From Selaginella tamariscina (taxonomy: Eukaryota; Streptophyta; Lycopodiopsida; Selaginellales; Selaginellaceae), in the NCBI GenBank assembly GCA_003024785.1, contig PUQB01000783.1, positions 1 to 64,000 on the forward strand: a DNA stretch of 64,000 nucleotides, read 5' to 3'. Within the stretch, counting starts at the first letter, position 1. Each line of letters opens with the position of its first letter. A model generated the notes under the pieces. It worked only from the letters and a program-made list of their open reading frames with translations, ran no database searches and was not told where the DNA came from. Shown here in pieces: positions 1 through 12,451 of this stretch. A program made the position numbers and the translations under genes.

Positions 1-649
1 AGGAGGCTGGAGACAAGCCTCAACCTCTGCCTTTTGGAACGTGCATTCCGACAAGACCTCCCAGGCATGGATTCGCCAACGTTAGGGTAAGCTACCCAAA
101 GGTGGGACGTACCCCTGGCATCTGGAAGTTAGGGCGGCACAACAGAGGGTTGTACCTTAACGACACAAGCTAAGCTTGCACCGAGAAGACAACGAACTCA
201 GTCATGAACCCAGGAGCTCTCCTACGTATACTCTACCTTATTTATGTGACAGAGGCCCCCCCCCTGTTTTCCTGTTTACATAAGTGGGCTAGCACTGAAA
301 TCTCATTCCCAGAGGGAACATACTTGGTGAGTTATCCATCAACCCCTAAACCCTAACCTGTCAAACCTGGGGGTATTTCTAAGCATATCCGACATGCCGG
401 ACTCACCGGAACTAGCCATTAATCCAACCGGGACACGGAAAACGAGGGTAAGAGTTTTCTAGAAGGTAAGTGCTACCTTCGCTTAGAGTTTCTCGAGATA
501 TCTAAGGACAGCCGGCCGGACTACCCCTAAACACCTAAGTGCACTAAGCGGGGCTGTTTCTCACTACATCTAGGCTTGTCAACATAATACACAGTAGGAA
601 CAATAGTCAACGTCCAAAGTAAAGAGGAGTCATAGTAAAAACTATGACA
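1..649 (-). repeat. L1 3' LTR, partial
   Basis: Direct copy of 5541-6196, ending on the plus strand in AAACTATGACA. The rest of this LTR lies upstream of the window. Differences from the partner are a few substitutions and short indels. Confidence 0.88.
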
Positions 650-664
650 CACTCCCGCCTTTGA
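650..664 (-). promoter_or_regulatory. L1 polypurine tract
   Basis: Read on the minus strand it is AAAGGCGGGAG followed within two bases by the LTR start TGTCATAG. This is the position and composition expected for the plus-strand primer of reverse transcription. Confidence 0.75.
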
Positions 665-3600
665 AAATGTCAACGTCCTCGTTGACGTCCAACTCCAAGA
701 CTAGATAATGTTAGAAAAAATTAACCAAAACTAACATATCACTCTATGCGGAGTCAGCCAAAAGTTCACATAAGTTTTATTACCCCCCTTGCATTACGCG
801 AAACCAAGTACTTCAGAACCGTCGTTCACTGAGTTGTAAACCCAGCTGCCGGAGGCACCACCTGCGACATGAAGTCACTTGGAGACCTTTTGCACGTCTG
901 CAAAGTCTGTCACCCGACGCACACACACACTGGTTAATTTCTTTACTTAACTAGAATTTATATTGGAGGCCTCTAGTTAGTGTTGTTGCCGGCCCCTTGG
1001 TTAACAAGAAATAAAGACTTGCTTTATTCCTTAATATTAAATGCTGTTGACGACCTCTGTCGTCTAACACACAACAAGCACTTCTCAAATGCTTGACCAA
1101 ACACCTTCGCATTTCTTTTGATTTTCCAATGGTCCCACATCTCCACATGTTACGATATTATAGCTTACATCTCTGCATCCCTCGGTGCTTCTCATTACCC
1201 CTTTTCATAAGGGTCTGCTACTATACCTATCTCTCATTAGTATATAGCTACGCCAGACTAAGTATGAGACTTTTATCGGAATCAAGCTCTTTTCCGATAT
1301 AAGAGTACAAGTCGTAAAACCCTGTTCTTTGTAAACATGTCAATCTGGCCAGAGGCGATCACAGAGGCGCATGGCTGTACACATGTATACAACAAGGTCT
1401 TGCCAATCTACCAACTGCCATTCACTTGGTGTGTTATTAACATAAATTTATTCCCGATAGGAATCAAATTCAGTCAAATCCGTGACCAAGTGTGATAGCC
1501 TTACCATTCGTCCTTCGCAACCATCTTTGTACTCTTTCATAACACCGACCAGTTCAGGGACCAGATAAGCTACATACCTTTCTTATAAACTAATGTGGAA
1601 ACTAGGAAATTCAACCCATCTCTAGTGCCTCAATCGACAACCTTTAGATAACACGACTCTTAATTGTCATCTCATTGTACTCATTCCCCAAAGAGCACAT
1701 CATACTAGATGCCATTCAATACTTCCTAAGTCTTTATCTCACTAAGTTCAAAATACCATATTTTAAGACTTAACTTCCACGATAAGAGTCTCTCTGAATT
1801 CAGAATACTGCACGGCTCCATAATATTATATTTATTTCCAACTCTTAAACTGATTTCGTAAATTGTCTCAACACTATATCGAAGTATAATATTTTCACTA
1901 ATTCAAGCAATTAGTGTTTTGATAAACATCTTTTTAAACTAATCCTTATTCCATAAACAATTATAATTTCGATATTGATACTCTTGAATGGATAATGATC
2001 GTTTTAACGTTCAAATCCTAAGTTTATCAACTAGTTGTTATACTAGCGGATATAAACTTACAATCATATCAATCTATCAAAATGCTACAACTATAATATA
2101 GACATGGTCTTAGTTTACATGAACCAAACTTGAGTTACAAGATGGACATATAATGTTATAACAGTATTCCGAGGAACTTGTTCAGAGACTAAGAGGAATC
2201 ATGAACTAGTGTCTGGTTCATCTAATTGATTTAGTAAGATATCAATCTCCACATAAATGTTATCATAACACTGAAGTGTTATATCAACTTCATGTTTTAG
2301 TTATACCTTATAATTCAATAGATCTCCCCAAACATGAATAAAATATCTAGTTCAGTACATTGAACTAAGATACATTATTCACTCTTAGACACCTAGCAAT
2401 CCAGAAAGTATCACATTGCCCCTCAAGCAATGTATTGAGAAATGTCTCATTTCTCAACTAACTTGAAAACACGTTTCAAGTTAAACACTAAGGTAGTGCC
2501 TTACCAAAGTGTCAGACTTCACTTGAGTCTTTATATTATATGATTACGGCCACCTCATGTGATCATAACCAAGTTTGATATTGAGCGCTCCAAACTCAAT
2601 ATTGAAAGAGATATCATACTATACTTTGACAAGTCATTTATAACCAATCTTGAAAAGATTATCACAAATTCTATCAAAGTTTAGAATATAAATATCTCAA
2701 CAGATGAGGTGATAGGAAACCTCATATTCTCGAACCGGATATTGGACGAACCTTGAACTATCATCAAGAAGGGACACCATCTTCTTGAGCAATATCAACT
2801 TACAAGAATATCTAACCAACTCAAGGAACACCATCAAACCTTGAGATAGAACTAACAACTAACCCAAGGAATACAATCAAAACCTTAGTCAAGAGTAGTT
2901 CTATTTTTCAAATTCCGAAAGATTGAAGATACATACTTTATTTGTTCTTTAAGTGCCCACATTTGACCATGATGCAAAGTCAAGAAACCGTCTTGTGAAT
3001 AATCGTATTCGACTCTAAAATGAAATTGATATTGAAAATCAATATCAACTTTAATTCTCATCGAACACCGACTCTCTAAGAGGAGACATGCACTTAAACC
3101 TCCAATGGAAATCCAATATTACTAGCTCATTGGTAATTCTCAACATAAGTTATCAAACTTAGCAAATTTCCTTACTTAGCCGATAAACAAAGTGAAGAAT
3201 CCCAAATCATGCTCTTCTTAACCAAGGAATCACCCTTGTTCAAGAACTTCTCCCCACATTGCAAACAACGTTACAGTTTCCAAGATTAAAGAGTTAACAA
3301 TGAAAATGCACAAGTGTGCACCGAACGCCTTCACTATGTAAGTTTTTCATTACTACTCAGTAAACTAAAAATGTAAACGTATGTTTCCAACATTACTCTT
3401 TCTGATAGATCATGCCATCTATCCCAAAAGTTGCATTGATAGGGATGCAACATTAAATCCGTCTACTGCCAAAATATATTATTCTATCCCATTCTTAAGA
3501 TCCCACATGAGATAACTTCATAATCAAGTTAGTTGAGTTAGCTAACTTGAATACAAAGTGCGCGCCTACAACCAACTAAGGTTTCAAGTTGTACTTTGTT

Positions 3601-4410
3601 CAAATCAGATGACTTGAACTTAGTAAACTATTTCACCTAATGTTACTTGCAGCTAGAGTCATCAAAGTATTGCGAACATCGACAATACTTTGATTACATT
3701 GGATGTTCAACCAACTGCTTAACATATTCATTATATGTTAATATTTGACATTTTGTTGTATTACAAGTTCAACACCATAGTCTGCTTCTAGAGTCACACT
3801 CTCGGAAACATGCACTATAATGAGAGCTTATTAACACTTTTATGTCAAAATGTAGTGTTCACTCTTATGTTTGAATATGCCCCTTCTTTCGAAGTCAAAG
3901 ATGCACTTCTGAACATAAGCCTTTCCCCGTTTGAACACTATTGCTGAACCTGATATTGAATCTTGACATAGGTCAAAACTCAAAGGACATTGTCACGTTC
4001 TCAGTCATGTGTTATCCCAAATTCAAACACCTTAAAGAAAAAGAAAAATTTTCAATAATGTGTAGACTTAGGATATCACAAGACAACTCACAAGACTTAG
4101 TTTGTAAGCCAGAACAAACTAACATGCCACATCTTGTGGAGTATATGGTAAGTAACATGAACACCCCTAAGGTAAAGTAACCTGGCATACAACTTGGAAG
4201 TTGCCTTCCAAGTGCTACCTTTGACATTCGAGTCCATAACCCACACCCACTTATTAAGTAGATGTTCTTTGAAGAGTTATAGATCTCAGGACCAACTCTC
4301 TCGCAGAATTCAGACGTTAGCCAAAGTGATAAAGTACTTCAAAAATTTAGAACTAACTAAACCCTGAAACACACTACAACTTTAGGCAATCCTACTGACC
4401 ACAAAGAATA
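650..4410 (-). other. L1 internal region, no coding capacity seen
   Basis: AT-rich and free of ORFs longer than about 80 codons on either strand. I see no retroviral zinc knuckle, protease D[TS]G, RT or integrase motif. At 1337-1392 there is a motif containing GAGGCGATC and GGCTGTACACATG that recurs at 56797-56842 beside the small TRIM-like LTR. This is the non-coding middle expected of a LARD. Confidence 0.7.
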
Positions 4411-4422
4411 GCTCTGATACCA
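4411..4422 (-). promoter_or_regulatory. L1 primer-binding site (initiator tRNA-Met)
   Basis: The minus strand reads TGGTATCAGAGC two bases after the 5' LTR terminus. It is the standard plant tRNA-iMet complement and fixes the element's orientation. Confidence 0.88.
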
Positions 4423-4424
4423 AT

Positions 4425-6196
4425 TGTCAGAGTTTTAACCCAAAGGGCCAACACGTGGCAACACGTGGCTGCCAGGTGGCCATTCGGCGTCATCACCGTG
4501 TGAGCAACGCTAAGTTTCCTAGAACAACCCCAATGACCCCTAGGTTAGACTCTAATGCCCAAGTGGACAGGAGACTTAGGGTTTAGCCTAAGTCTCCCTA
4601 GAATGTCTCCCCCAGAACCCTTGAGGGATAACCTCAGTAGTGACTTAGGGTTTAGCCTAAGTCTCCCTAGAGTGTCTAACCCCAAAACCCTTGAGGGATA
4701 ACCCTAGTTGACTTAGGGTCTTGCCCTAGAAGACCTAGACAGGCTCATGCCCTAACCCCCATCAAGGAGACGTGTGTTCCACACATACCCTCATGACAGA
4801 GCTAAGGCATCGTCACTTACCCCTTGAGGAATCACCCTCATCCGGGAGTACAACCCCTTTAGGGACAAGGGGTATCCTGAACCACGACTAACCCCTAAGG
4901 GTTTGAGTGGCCAAGTTATACCCTAGACCTAGGGCTAGTACTTAGTGAGGCACGAGTGTGTGCCGTAGGCGGACACGAGTGTTTTGCTAAGCAAACTCCC
5001 TAAGGCTAGGTTTGGGATAACCCTAAGCACATGACCTTGCGAGTGCCTCACGAAAGGGCTCATGCTAACACGCTTAGGTTGTTCAACCCTTGAATTCCAA
5101 GGAGAACACTCCCCTAGCCAAGTGTGCAAAGCACACCTAGTTATGAGACCTAACCTCCCTTGAGCAAATGCCCAAGGCTTAGCACCCTAGCGCAAGCACA
5201 AGCATGTCTATTTGCAGAGTATCCAACCCCTTAGTGACAAGCCCATGACATAACCCCAAAGGGCGTGCCTCAGGCGTTGTACCATGTGACGTTTAGCCCA
5301 GTGTCACATCTCCATGTGACACTGCCTTCCCCGATGTGGGCTATCATGCCATAGCCCTTAGATTCAAGAGTTGCACCAAGTGCCACAAACGTAGCTCCTA
5401 AATGCCAACTCTAGAACCCCTTTAGTGAACTAGGAACTAGGCAACGTGAACCTGTCAAACAAGATCCCACGCCCACAGTTGGACAAGGACACGGATGTGC
5501 CTTGCTTGGCCATGAGTGCTACACCTAGCTTGACGTGGAGGAGGAGGCTGGAGACAAGCCTCAACCTCTGCCTTTTGGAACGTGCATTCCAACAAGACCT
5601 CCCAGGCATGGATTCGCCAACGTTAGGGGTAAGCTACCCCAAAGGTGGGACGTACCCCTGGCATCTGGAAGTTAGGGCGGCACAAGAGGGTTGTACCTTA
5701 ATGACACAAGCTAAAGCTTGCACCGACAGAAGAGCAACGAACTCATTCATGAACCCATGGAGCTCTCCTACGTATACTCTACCTTATTTATGTGACAGAG
5801 GCCCCCCCCCCCCGTTTTCCTGTTTACATAAGTGGGCTAGCACTGAAATCTCATTCCCAGAGGGAACATACTTGGTGAGTTATCCATCAACCCCTAAACC
5901 CTAACCTGTCAAACCTGGGGGTATTTCTAAGCATATCCGACATGCCGGACTCACCGGAACTAGCCATTAATCCAACCGGGACACGGAAAACGAGGGTAAG
6001 AGTTTTCTAGAAGGTAAGTGCTACCTTCGCTTAGAGTTTCTCGAGATATCTAAGGACAGCCGGCCGACTACCCCTAAACACCTAAGTGCACTAAGCGGGG
6101 CTGTTTCTCACTACATCTAGGCCTTGTCAACATAGTACAGTAGGTAACAACAGTCAACGTCCAAAGTAAAGAGGAGTCATAGTAAAAACTATGACA
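4425..6196 (-). repeat. L1 5' LTR (1772 bp)
   Basis: Bounded on the plus strand by TGTCAGAG and ACTATGACA, so it has the TG...CA ends of an LTR. It contains internal short repeats (for example 'ttgagggataac' copies near 4620 and 4690) and a C-run around 5803. A 152-codon open frame at 5446-5904 falls inside the LTR and has no protein-like features, so I do not call it a gene. Confidence 0.85.
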
Positions 6197-7595
6197 CAAC
6201 ACGTGGCTGCCAGGTGGCTATTCGGCGTTATCACCCTGTGTGAGCAACGCTAAGTTTCTCAAAACAACCCCAACGACCCCTAGGGTTAGACTCTAATGCC
6301 CAAGTGGACAGGAGACTTAGGGTTTAGCCTAAGTCTCCCTAGAATGTCTGCCCCCAGAACCCTTGAGGGATAACACTAGTTGACTTAGGGTTTAGCCTAA
6401 GTCTCCCTAGAGTGTCTGCCCCCAAAACCCATGAGGGATAACCCTAGTTGACTTAGGGTCTTGCCCTAGAAGACCTAGACATGCTCATGCCCTAACCCCA
6501 TCAAGGAGACGTGTGTTCCACACATATCCCTGGACAGAGCTAAGGCATCGTCACTTACCCCTTGAGGAATCACCTTCATCCGGGAGTACAACGCCTTTAT
6601 GGCGATAAGGGGTACTCTGAACCACGACTAACCCCTAAGGGTTTGAGTGGCCAAGTTATACCCTAGACCTAGGGCTAATACTTAATGAGGACACGAGTGT
6701 GCACTGTAGGTGGACACGAGTGTTCTACTAAGCAAAACTCCCTAAGGCTAGGTTTGGGATAACTCTAAGCACATGACCTTGCGAGTGCCTCACGAAAGGG
6801 CTCCTACTAACATGTTTAGGTTGTTCAACCCTTGATTTCCAAGGTAAACACTCCCCTAGCCAAGTGTGCTAAAGCACACCTAGTTATGACACCTAGCCTC
6901 CCTTGAGCGGATGTCCAAGGCTTAACACCCTAGTGCAAGCACAAGCATGTTTGTTTACTAAAGTATCCAATCCCTTGGCAACAAGCCCATGACATAACCC
7001 CAAAGGGCGTGCCTTAGGCATTGTACCATGTGACGTTTAGCATAGTGTCACATCTCCATGTGACACTGCCTTCCCGATGTGGGCTATCATGCCATAGCCC
7101 TTAGATTTAAGAGTTGCACTAAGTGGTGCTTATTTATGTGACGGAGCCCCCCCCTCGCTTTTCCTGTATGTGTAAGTGGGCTAGCACTGAAGTTTAGCCC
7201 TTAGATAAATTAACAATATGAGCCTATACACACCCTTACTCCTACCCCTAAACCCTACCCAAGGGGGTGGGGTTTTAGGGCGTGGGTTAGGGCAACCCTA
7301 GGGTTAGGTCAACCTTAGGAGTGTTCCTAACTATACTTAACACGCCGAACTCATTTACAAAGACCAATCAGCCTATTCAGGATGTCAAAATTGGGGGGGT
7401 TTTTAGAAGGTAAGTTTTAGCTTCGTTTAGAGTTTCCTGCAAATACCTAATGACACCCATCCGACCATCACCAGATACCCAAATGCACTAAGCAGGCCTG
7501 TTTCCTACTACATTTAGGGTCCATCAACATAGTACAGTAAGTAACAACAGTCAACGTCCAAAGTAAAGGGTCGAGTCATAGTAAAAACTATGACA
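6197..7595 (-). repeat. Second L1-type LTR copy, chimeric and partial
   Basis: Starts directly at the end of the preceding LTR, at a point matching LTR offset 35, and follows it closely to about 7120. It then skips roughly 370 bp and continues with a diverged version that resembles the copy at 10447-10985 more than the intact LTR. It ends in the same AAACTATGACA at 7595, where gypsy sequence begins. It looks like a recombinant of two LTR subfamilies, or an older LTR hit by the L1 insertion. Confidence 0.75.
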
Positions 7596-8110
7596 TGAGG
7601 AGAGCCTGAGAATGTGCTGACGAACTGACAAGAGGTGGATCCTGTTGAGGAGGAACCTTCGACACTGATATAGGATTGGAAGAACCCTGTATAGGAAACC
7701 GCGAATTGAGGAGAACCTGAGAATGTGTTGACGAACTGACAGGAAGTGGATCATGTTGAGGAGGAACCTTTGGAAACCGCGAACTGAGGAGAGCTTGAGA
7801 ATGTGTTGACAAACTGACAAGAGGTGGATCCTGTCGAAAAGGAGTCTTCAACACTGATACATAATTGGAAGAACCATGTATAGGAAACCGCGAACTGAGG
7901 AGAGCCTGAGAATGTGTTGACAAACTGACAAGAGGTGGATCCTGTCGAGGAGGAGTCTTCAACACTGATATAGGATTGAAAGAGACCTTATACAGGAATC
8001 TGCGAACTTACAGGAGTGGAAAGAGCCTGTGGATATGCTGAGGAACTGACATGAGGTGTTTCCTATCAAGGAGGAATCTTCAACTCTGATACAGGAACAT
8101 GCATGGTCAA
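7596..8110 (-). repeat. Tandem repeats in the protease-RT linker of G1
   Basis: Four or more diverged copies of a unit of about 114 bp, plus a shorter one of about 73 bp, recur at roughly 7596, 7712, 7785 and 7898. In the minus-strand frames they encode a Ser/Pro/Gln-rich segment with 'QDPPLV-S-STHSQALL' and 'SRFPIxGSSN'. G3 has fewer copies at 47.35-47.6 kb, so the copy number varies between elements. Confidence 0.75.
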
Positions 8111-8129
8111 TCCTGAAGCTTGTACTGCC

Positions 8130-9560
8130 TTAAAACACTAAGGATATATCCTGCACACAGGAAGGTACAAAATTGATCCTGGTTGCCGGAGAGGAAAACG
8201 TGAGCGTCCTAGACCTCCAGTCGATCTGAGGGTTTGCAACCACGAACCATAGCATGCCCAAACTGATGGGAGTTGACTGAGTCTTGATCAAGTTGAAGGA
8301 AATCGAATAGTTAAATCCGCCATGATTGCAAGAGAGAGGTATGGTAGCATGAGTAACTATGCCTGAAGCAATTAGACGACCATCGGCCACCTCTACAGGA
8401 ACTGCACTCTTCAACTTCACCACCGGAATGCCAATGTTGAGTTTCAAAAGTGTTATCCATGAAGCATGCATTTGCACCAGTGTCTAACAGGGCAAACTCC
8501 TTGAGCTCTCGATCGTAAAAGTGAATGTGTATAGGAAACTTGAGTGATGGAATGGTATGAACAACACCAATGGAGCTTGCACTTACGTCCAACTTCGCGG
8601 CTCCTAGACGGAGTGCACATTGAACTTCGGCTTCAACTTCGCACGTCTTGAACTTTCTGGCTTTAGCAGGACATTTCGCCACCTTGTGTCCTGCTTCACC
8701 ACAATACAAGCATAAGTTCTCACTGCAACGACGTTGCTTTTCCGCAGTTGAAAGTGGACCACATTTGTATTTCTCAACCTCCATAGGGACTACTCTAGAA
8801 GGTGTCACAAGAACATGTGCTACAGCTGCAGAATTGACTTGCAGGAACTGCTGACTGGATTTTTCCTGATGACGCTCGAACAAACGGTTGTCATGGCGAA
8901 CGGCATGTTGCATGATCTCCGCTAAGGTTTGGGCATCCGGTAACGTAAGAAGAAGGTCCTTCACGTCATCCCTCAACCCAAAACGGAAATGTTCGATCAA
9001 TGCAGTCTCGTCCCATAGAACGTTCATGCAAAGTTGCTGAAATTCGGATGCATAGACAGAAGCTAGTCTAGATCCTTGTGTGAGCTTGCGTAACTTCGTG
9101 CATGCAAAATGGTACTTATCAGGATCTCCAAAGCAAGCTTCAAAGGCAGCCAAGAATCCTTCAAAGTCGTCCATCAATGGGTCGTCACGCTCCAGTAAAG
9201 GGCAACCCAAGCCCGTGGAGATCCAACCAGTAAGGATGCCAAAAGGCCAACCTTTTGTGCATCAGTTGAGTAACGACGTGGTTGCATGCAGATCAAGAGC
9301 CGGATCTGATTCAAGAAACCTTAAAAATCGGCACGATTGCCACTGAACTTTTCTGGCATGCTGATCTTTGGCTCTAAAGAAAAGTTCGATGAAGAGGAAA
9401 CCACCGATGCTTAAGAGAGAGCCTACGCAGCAGCCTTGGAGGATGCATCAGCAGCTGCATGTGTCGCATTGGTGGAACCTTGCAGATCAATGACCACTTG
9501 GCGCAAAGTGGCCAGCTCATGAAGCAACATTTGGTGCTCGCATTGAAAATGCTCAAACTC
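8130..9560 (-). pseudogene. G1 gag-protease, frame-broken
   Basis: Gag packages element RNA and the aspartic protease matures it. The longest frame (8311-9210) holds the capsid-like 'DDFEGFLAAFEACFGDP' and 'DVKDLLLTLPDAQTLAEI' segments, then a CX2CX4HX4C knuckle (CLYCGEAGHKVAKC), then the protease active site 'ALLDTGANACFMD'. The protein then leaves frame near 8440 and continues in 8130-8477 with 'PVEVADGRLIASG' and 'ISLGMLWFVVANPQIDW', the C-terminal half of the protease. The start codon is not fixed because the upstream gag also changes frame near 9210. Inactive as read. Confidence 0.8.
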
Positions 9561-9662
9561 AGTTATGATCTATGAAAGAAAAAGGAGGAAAACGAAGGAA
9601 AAGAATCAAGGAAAAAAAAGTAGCTGGAAAACGGAGAGTTATGAAGGAAGTTATTATCAAAT

Positions 9663-10446
9663 TGTCAAGCCACGATCTAGGAACAAGGAAGATAGCAGGA
9701 TTTTGAGAACAAGGAGGCTTAACTCAGGAGCAGGACAAGGAACAGACAGGAACTAAAAACTTAGGAGCAGGATAGGAACTGAAGCAGGATAGCAACAAGG
9801 AGTAGGATAAGAACTAGAGCAAGATAGTAAGACAAGGAGCAAGATAGGAACCGGAGCAGGATAGCAGGACAAGGAGCAAGATAGGAAATGGAGCAGGATA
9901 GCAAGACAAGGAACTGTGGAGCAGGATAGGGAATGAAACATGATAAAAGAATGGAACAAATAGTAGAACAAGGAGCTGGATAGGAACCGGAGCAAGATAG
10001 CAAGACAAGGGGCAGGACAGGAACTAGGAACTCAGGAGTAGGACAGAGAGTAGGACAGGAACTAGGAACTCCGGAGCAAGACCAAGCGCAAAACAGGATC
10101 CAAGAACAAGATAGGAATGGGACAAGATTTAGGAGCGAGACAAGGAGAGAACAAGAAGCAAGGAGCAAGACAAAACAAAACAAGACAAGATTGATCGTAA
10201 AATGACTAGTGTTGATAGTAACTGATTGTACAACAATTAGGTCGGAGCTTTTATGCTCATAACTCCAAGCTAATCTGGTCATGAGTCTAATCTAGTCATG
10301 AGCTAAGAATAGTGACCCTTATCCTTTAGGCATATCCTGTAGCATATTCTATAGGAATATCCTGCAGGCATATCCTTTAGGTATATCCTGTAATCCGTAT
10401 TCTGTATCCTGTATCGGAATCTTGTATCCTGTATCGGGTCGTGACA
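9663..10446 (-). repeat. G-family 5' LTR (G1)
   Basis: Plus-strand ends are TGTCAAGCCACGAT (9663) and GGGTCGTGACA (10446), giving TGTCACGACCCG...GGCTTGACA on the minus strand. It matches the G3 LTRs (43001-43489, 49142-49656) and solo LTRs (30209-30731, 44781-45416). The 3' half contains simple 'ggagcaggata' style repeats (9765-10090) that make it longer (784 bp) than its relatives; the 5' part has repeated 'atatcctgtagg' units. Confidence 0.85.
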
Positions 10447-10985
10447 AAAGGTAGGCTACCCTAAATGTGGGATGTACTCATATTAATTGGAAGTTAGGAC
10501 GGCACAATAGAGAGTTGTGCCTTAACGACACAAGTTAAAGCTTGCACCAACAGAAGAATAACAAACTCAGTTATGAACCCAGAAAACTCTCCTCTTACAT
10601 ACATTATCTTATTTATGTGACAGAGCCCCCCTCTTTATATGTGTAAGTGGGCTGACACAAAATGCCAGCCCTTAGTTAAATGAGATGAGTTTTAATTAAC
10701 TAATTCCTATCCCTAAACCTATCCAAGGGGGTGGATATTTAGGATGTGGGTTAGGTCAACCCTAGGGGTGTTCCTAACCTTATTTAACATACCAAACTCA
10801 TCTGTATTAACCAATTGCCTGGTGAGTTTTTTAAAAGGTAAGTGCTACCTTTGTTTAGAGTTTCTCACGACAGCCGGCCGGACTACCCCTAAACACCTAA
10901 GTGCATTAAGCGGGGTTGTTTCTCATTATATTTAAGGTCCATTAACATAGTACAATAGGTAACAATAATCAACCTTTAAAGTAAT
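10447..10985 (-). repeat. Diverged L1-type LTR fragment
   Basis: Follows the L1 LTR from about its position 5631 onward ('gggatgtactc', 'ggaagttaggacggcac', 'cttatttatgtgacagagcccc', 'gccggccggactacccctaaac') but drifts before the terminal TATGACA. The G1 LTR ends exactly at its start, so G1 probably inserted into an older L1-type LTR. Confidence 0.65.
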
Positions 10986-12271
10986 TAAGTGGTGATACTA
11001 GTCACCATAACTTCCCACATGAAAGTATGATAGACCCATACCCTACAAGTACCTTCATTTAGAAATAATACTTGTCATTTACTTGGCTATCTTGCTCAAA
11101 AGTTATATTGACTTATCACTAATTTGAAGTGAAAGGTAGTGACATAATGGACAAGAAAAAAAAAGCTAAATTGAGGTTGCGAGAAAGGGACCCCATTTGC
11201 CCAAGGTGAGGAAAAGTTTGAGTTTAGTAGTTTGTATGGAGTTGGTAAAGTGTGGGTGTAACAATTAAAAGTGCTAATTCATTCTATGTTAAGACCGAGT
11301 TTTCTTGGTTGTTGTTGCATACACCAGTTTATATGGATTGGCTCCACATTGTACTATTTAAATGAAGGGTGCAACACATTAATGCATGCCCAACCATGTG
11401 ATTATCATTGCATGCAATGTTCTAGTGATTTGAGCAATGCAATAACTTTTATAGTAGTCTCGTATAGTGTTGGATTCTGCTTTTTATAAAGACTTCTAAG
11501 GTAGAGCATGCATCAGTCATTAGTGCCCAACTTTGTTGTGGGTATCTGTGGACTAGGCCATCTTGTGTGTTTTGTGCAAAAGATATTGGTTGTGATAAGA
11601 AGGCTACAAAGTTGGTAGAGCATCATATGTCATAAAGAGATTTATTCATGAGCTTTAAATGTATCTGAGATCATTCATTTCTCATGCATGACAAAAGTAA
11701 TCAGTGAGGTTAGTAAAATGTATTAAGCCGGCTGAAGAAGTTACAAATAGCTTCACAAATGAATTTGAGAACACATGTACATAATGTCAGAAATGTTGTT
11801 TATTTTGGGAGTGCTTGGATTTTGAATGAGGGTTTGTCTCGATTGAAGATGAAGATCCAATATGTATGGATGTTAATATAATTTGTCTCAGTGAGAATGT
11901 TTGAAGACAAATTATGAAGGTTGACTTGTGCAATATGTTGAGTTAAGACCACATATATCCTCCATGCATTAGAGAATGAATCTGTTCTCAACAATTCGTG
12001 ATGTATTTATAAGTTTACTGTTTTAAAGAAAATATCAATCTTTATTAAGAAAAAAACCCTAATCCTATTTAAATCTTAAGCATACATTAAAACACGCAAG
12101 CAACAAGGAATCGCAACTACCACAAAGCCAAATCTAGCACAATTGCTTTCCATATAGGTTGAATGCCATCTAGATTTGAAAGTGATTAAACAAAGCTTAA
12201 CGAAAAAAACTTCCGTTCTTTTCTGAGTCTTGCTTCTTGAGTAGCTTGCTTAAATACAAGCTGCATCCTTC

Positions 12272-12451
12272 TCACTCTAGACTAGCTGGCATTCTCTCCA
12301 TTTGCTCTCTCGTACTTCTTCTCCACTTCTTTTTGCCAATGAATCTTTGAATATCACGTTCAATTTGTCTGCTAGCTACCCATGCATCATCTCGAGCCTT
12401 CCTAACTCTATGTGCAAGGCCCATAGCCAAAACCAATTCTGTCACTAACAT
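12272..12451 (-). CDS. Small hypothetical ORF, 59 aa
   Basis: ATG at 12451 and TGA at 12272-12274. The product is strongly basic in its second half (GKKKWRRSTREQ) after a helical 'LAHRVRKARDDAWVASRQIE' stretch. I do not recognise it. It could be an exon remnant of a decayed gene, since it sits alone in an otherwise empty interval. No promoter or partner exon is visible. Confidence 0.15.
   Translation of the reverse strand: MLVTELVLAMGLAHRVRKARDDAWVASRQIERDIQRFIGKKKWRRSTREQMERMPASLE

Larger units (their letters stand above)
1..6196 (-). mobile_element. L1: LARD-like non-coding LTR retrotransposon (3' LTR cut by window edge)
   Basis: The first 649 bases match 5541-6196 almost base for base, so two direct LTR copies flank a 3.8 kb interior. 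On the minus strand the 5' LTR (4425-6196) ends in CTCTGACA and is followed by TGGTATCAGAGC (4411-4422), the primer-binding site for initiator tRNA-Met. The 3' LTR begins TGTCATAG at about 649 and is preceded by a purine tract. No gag, protease, RT or integrase motif is readable inside. Long LTRs around a non-coding interior fit the LARD class, which would need proteins from another element. The low divergence between the LTRs suggests a fairly young insertion. The family is unnamed by me. Confidence 0.85.
7596..10446 (-). mobile_element. G1: 5' portion of a Ty3/gypsy chromovirus (5' LTR, gag, protease)
   Basis: The minus strand carries, in order, an LTR (9663-10446), a gag with CCHC knuckle, an aspartic protease and a repeat-rich linker. 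At 7595 it is interrupted by L1-type LTR sequence, so RT, integrase and the 3' LTR are not in the window at this locus. The same gag/protease/linker is present in the full-length G3 element at 47.0-49.1 kb, which shows what is missing here. Confidence 0.82.

Noticed and set aside
340-360. Telomere-like CCCTAAACCCTAA (also 5893-5905 and 7240-7255)
   Set aside because: Only one or two units, and always at the same place within L1-type LTRs, so it is LTR sequence and not an interstitial telomere.
5446-5904. 152-codon open frame
   Set aside because: Lies wholly inside the L1 LTR, has no protein-like features, and the LTR copy at 1-660 breaks it.
9753-10282. Overlapping Leu/Ser/Cys-rich minus-strand ORFs (up to 173 aa)
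   Set aside because: They translate simple 'ggagcaggata' repeats in the G-family LTR.
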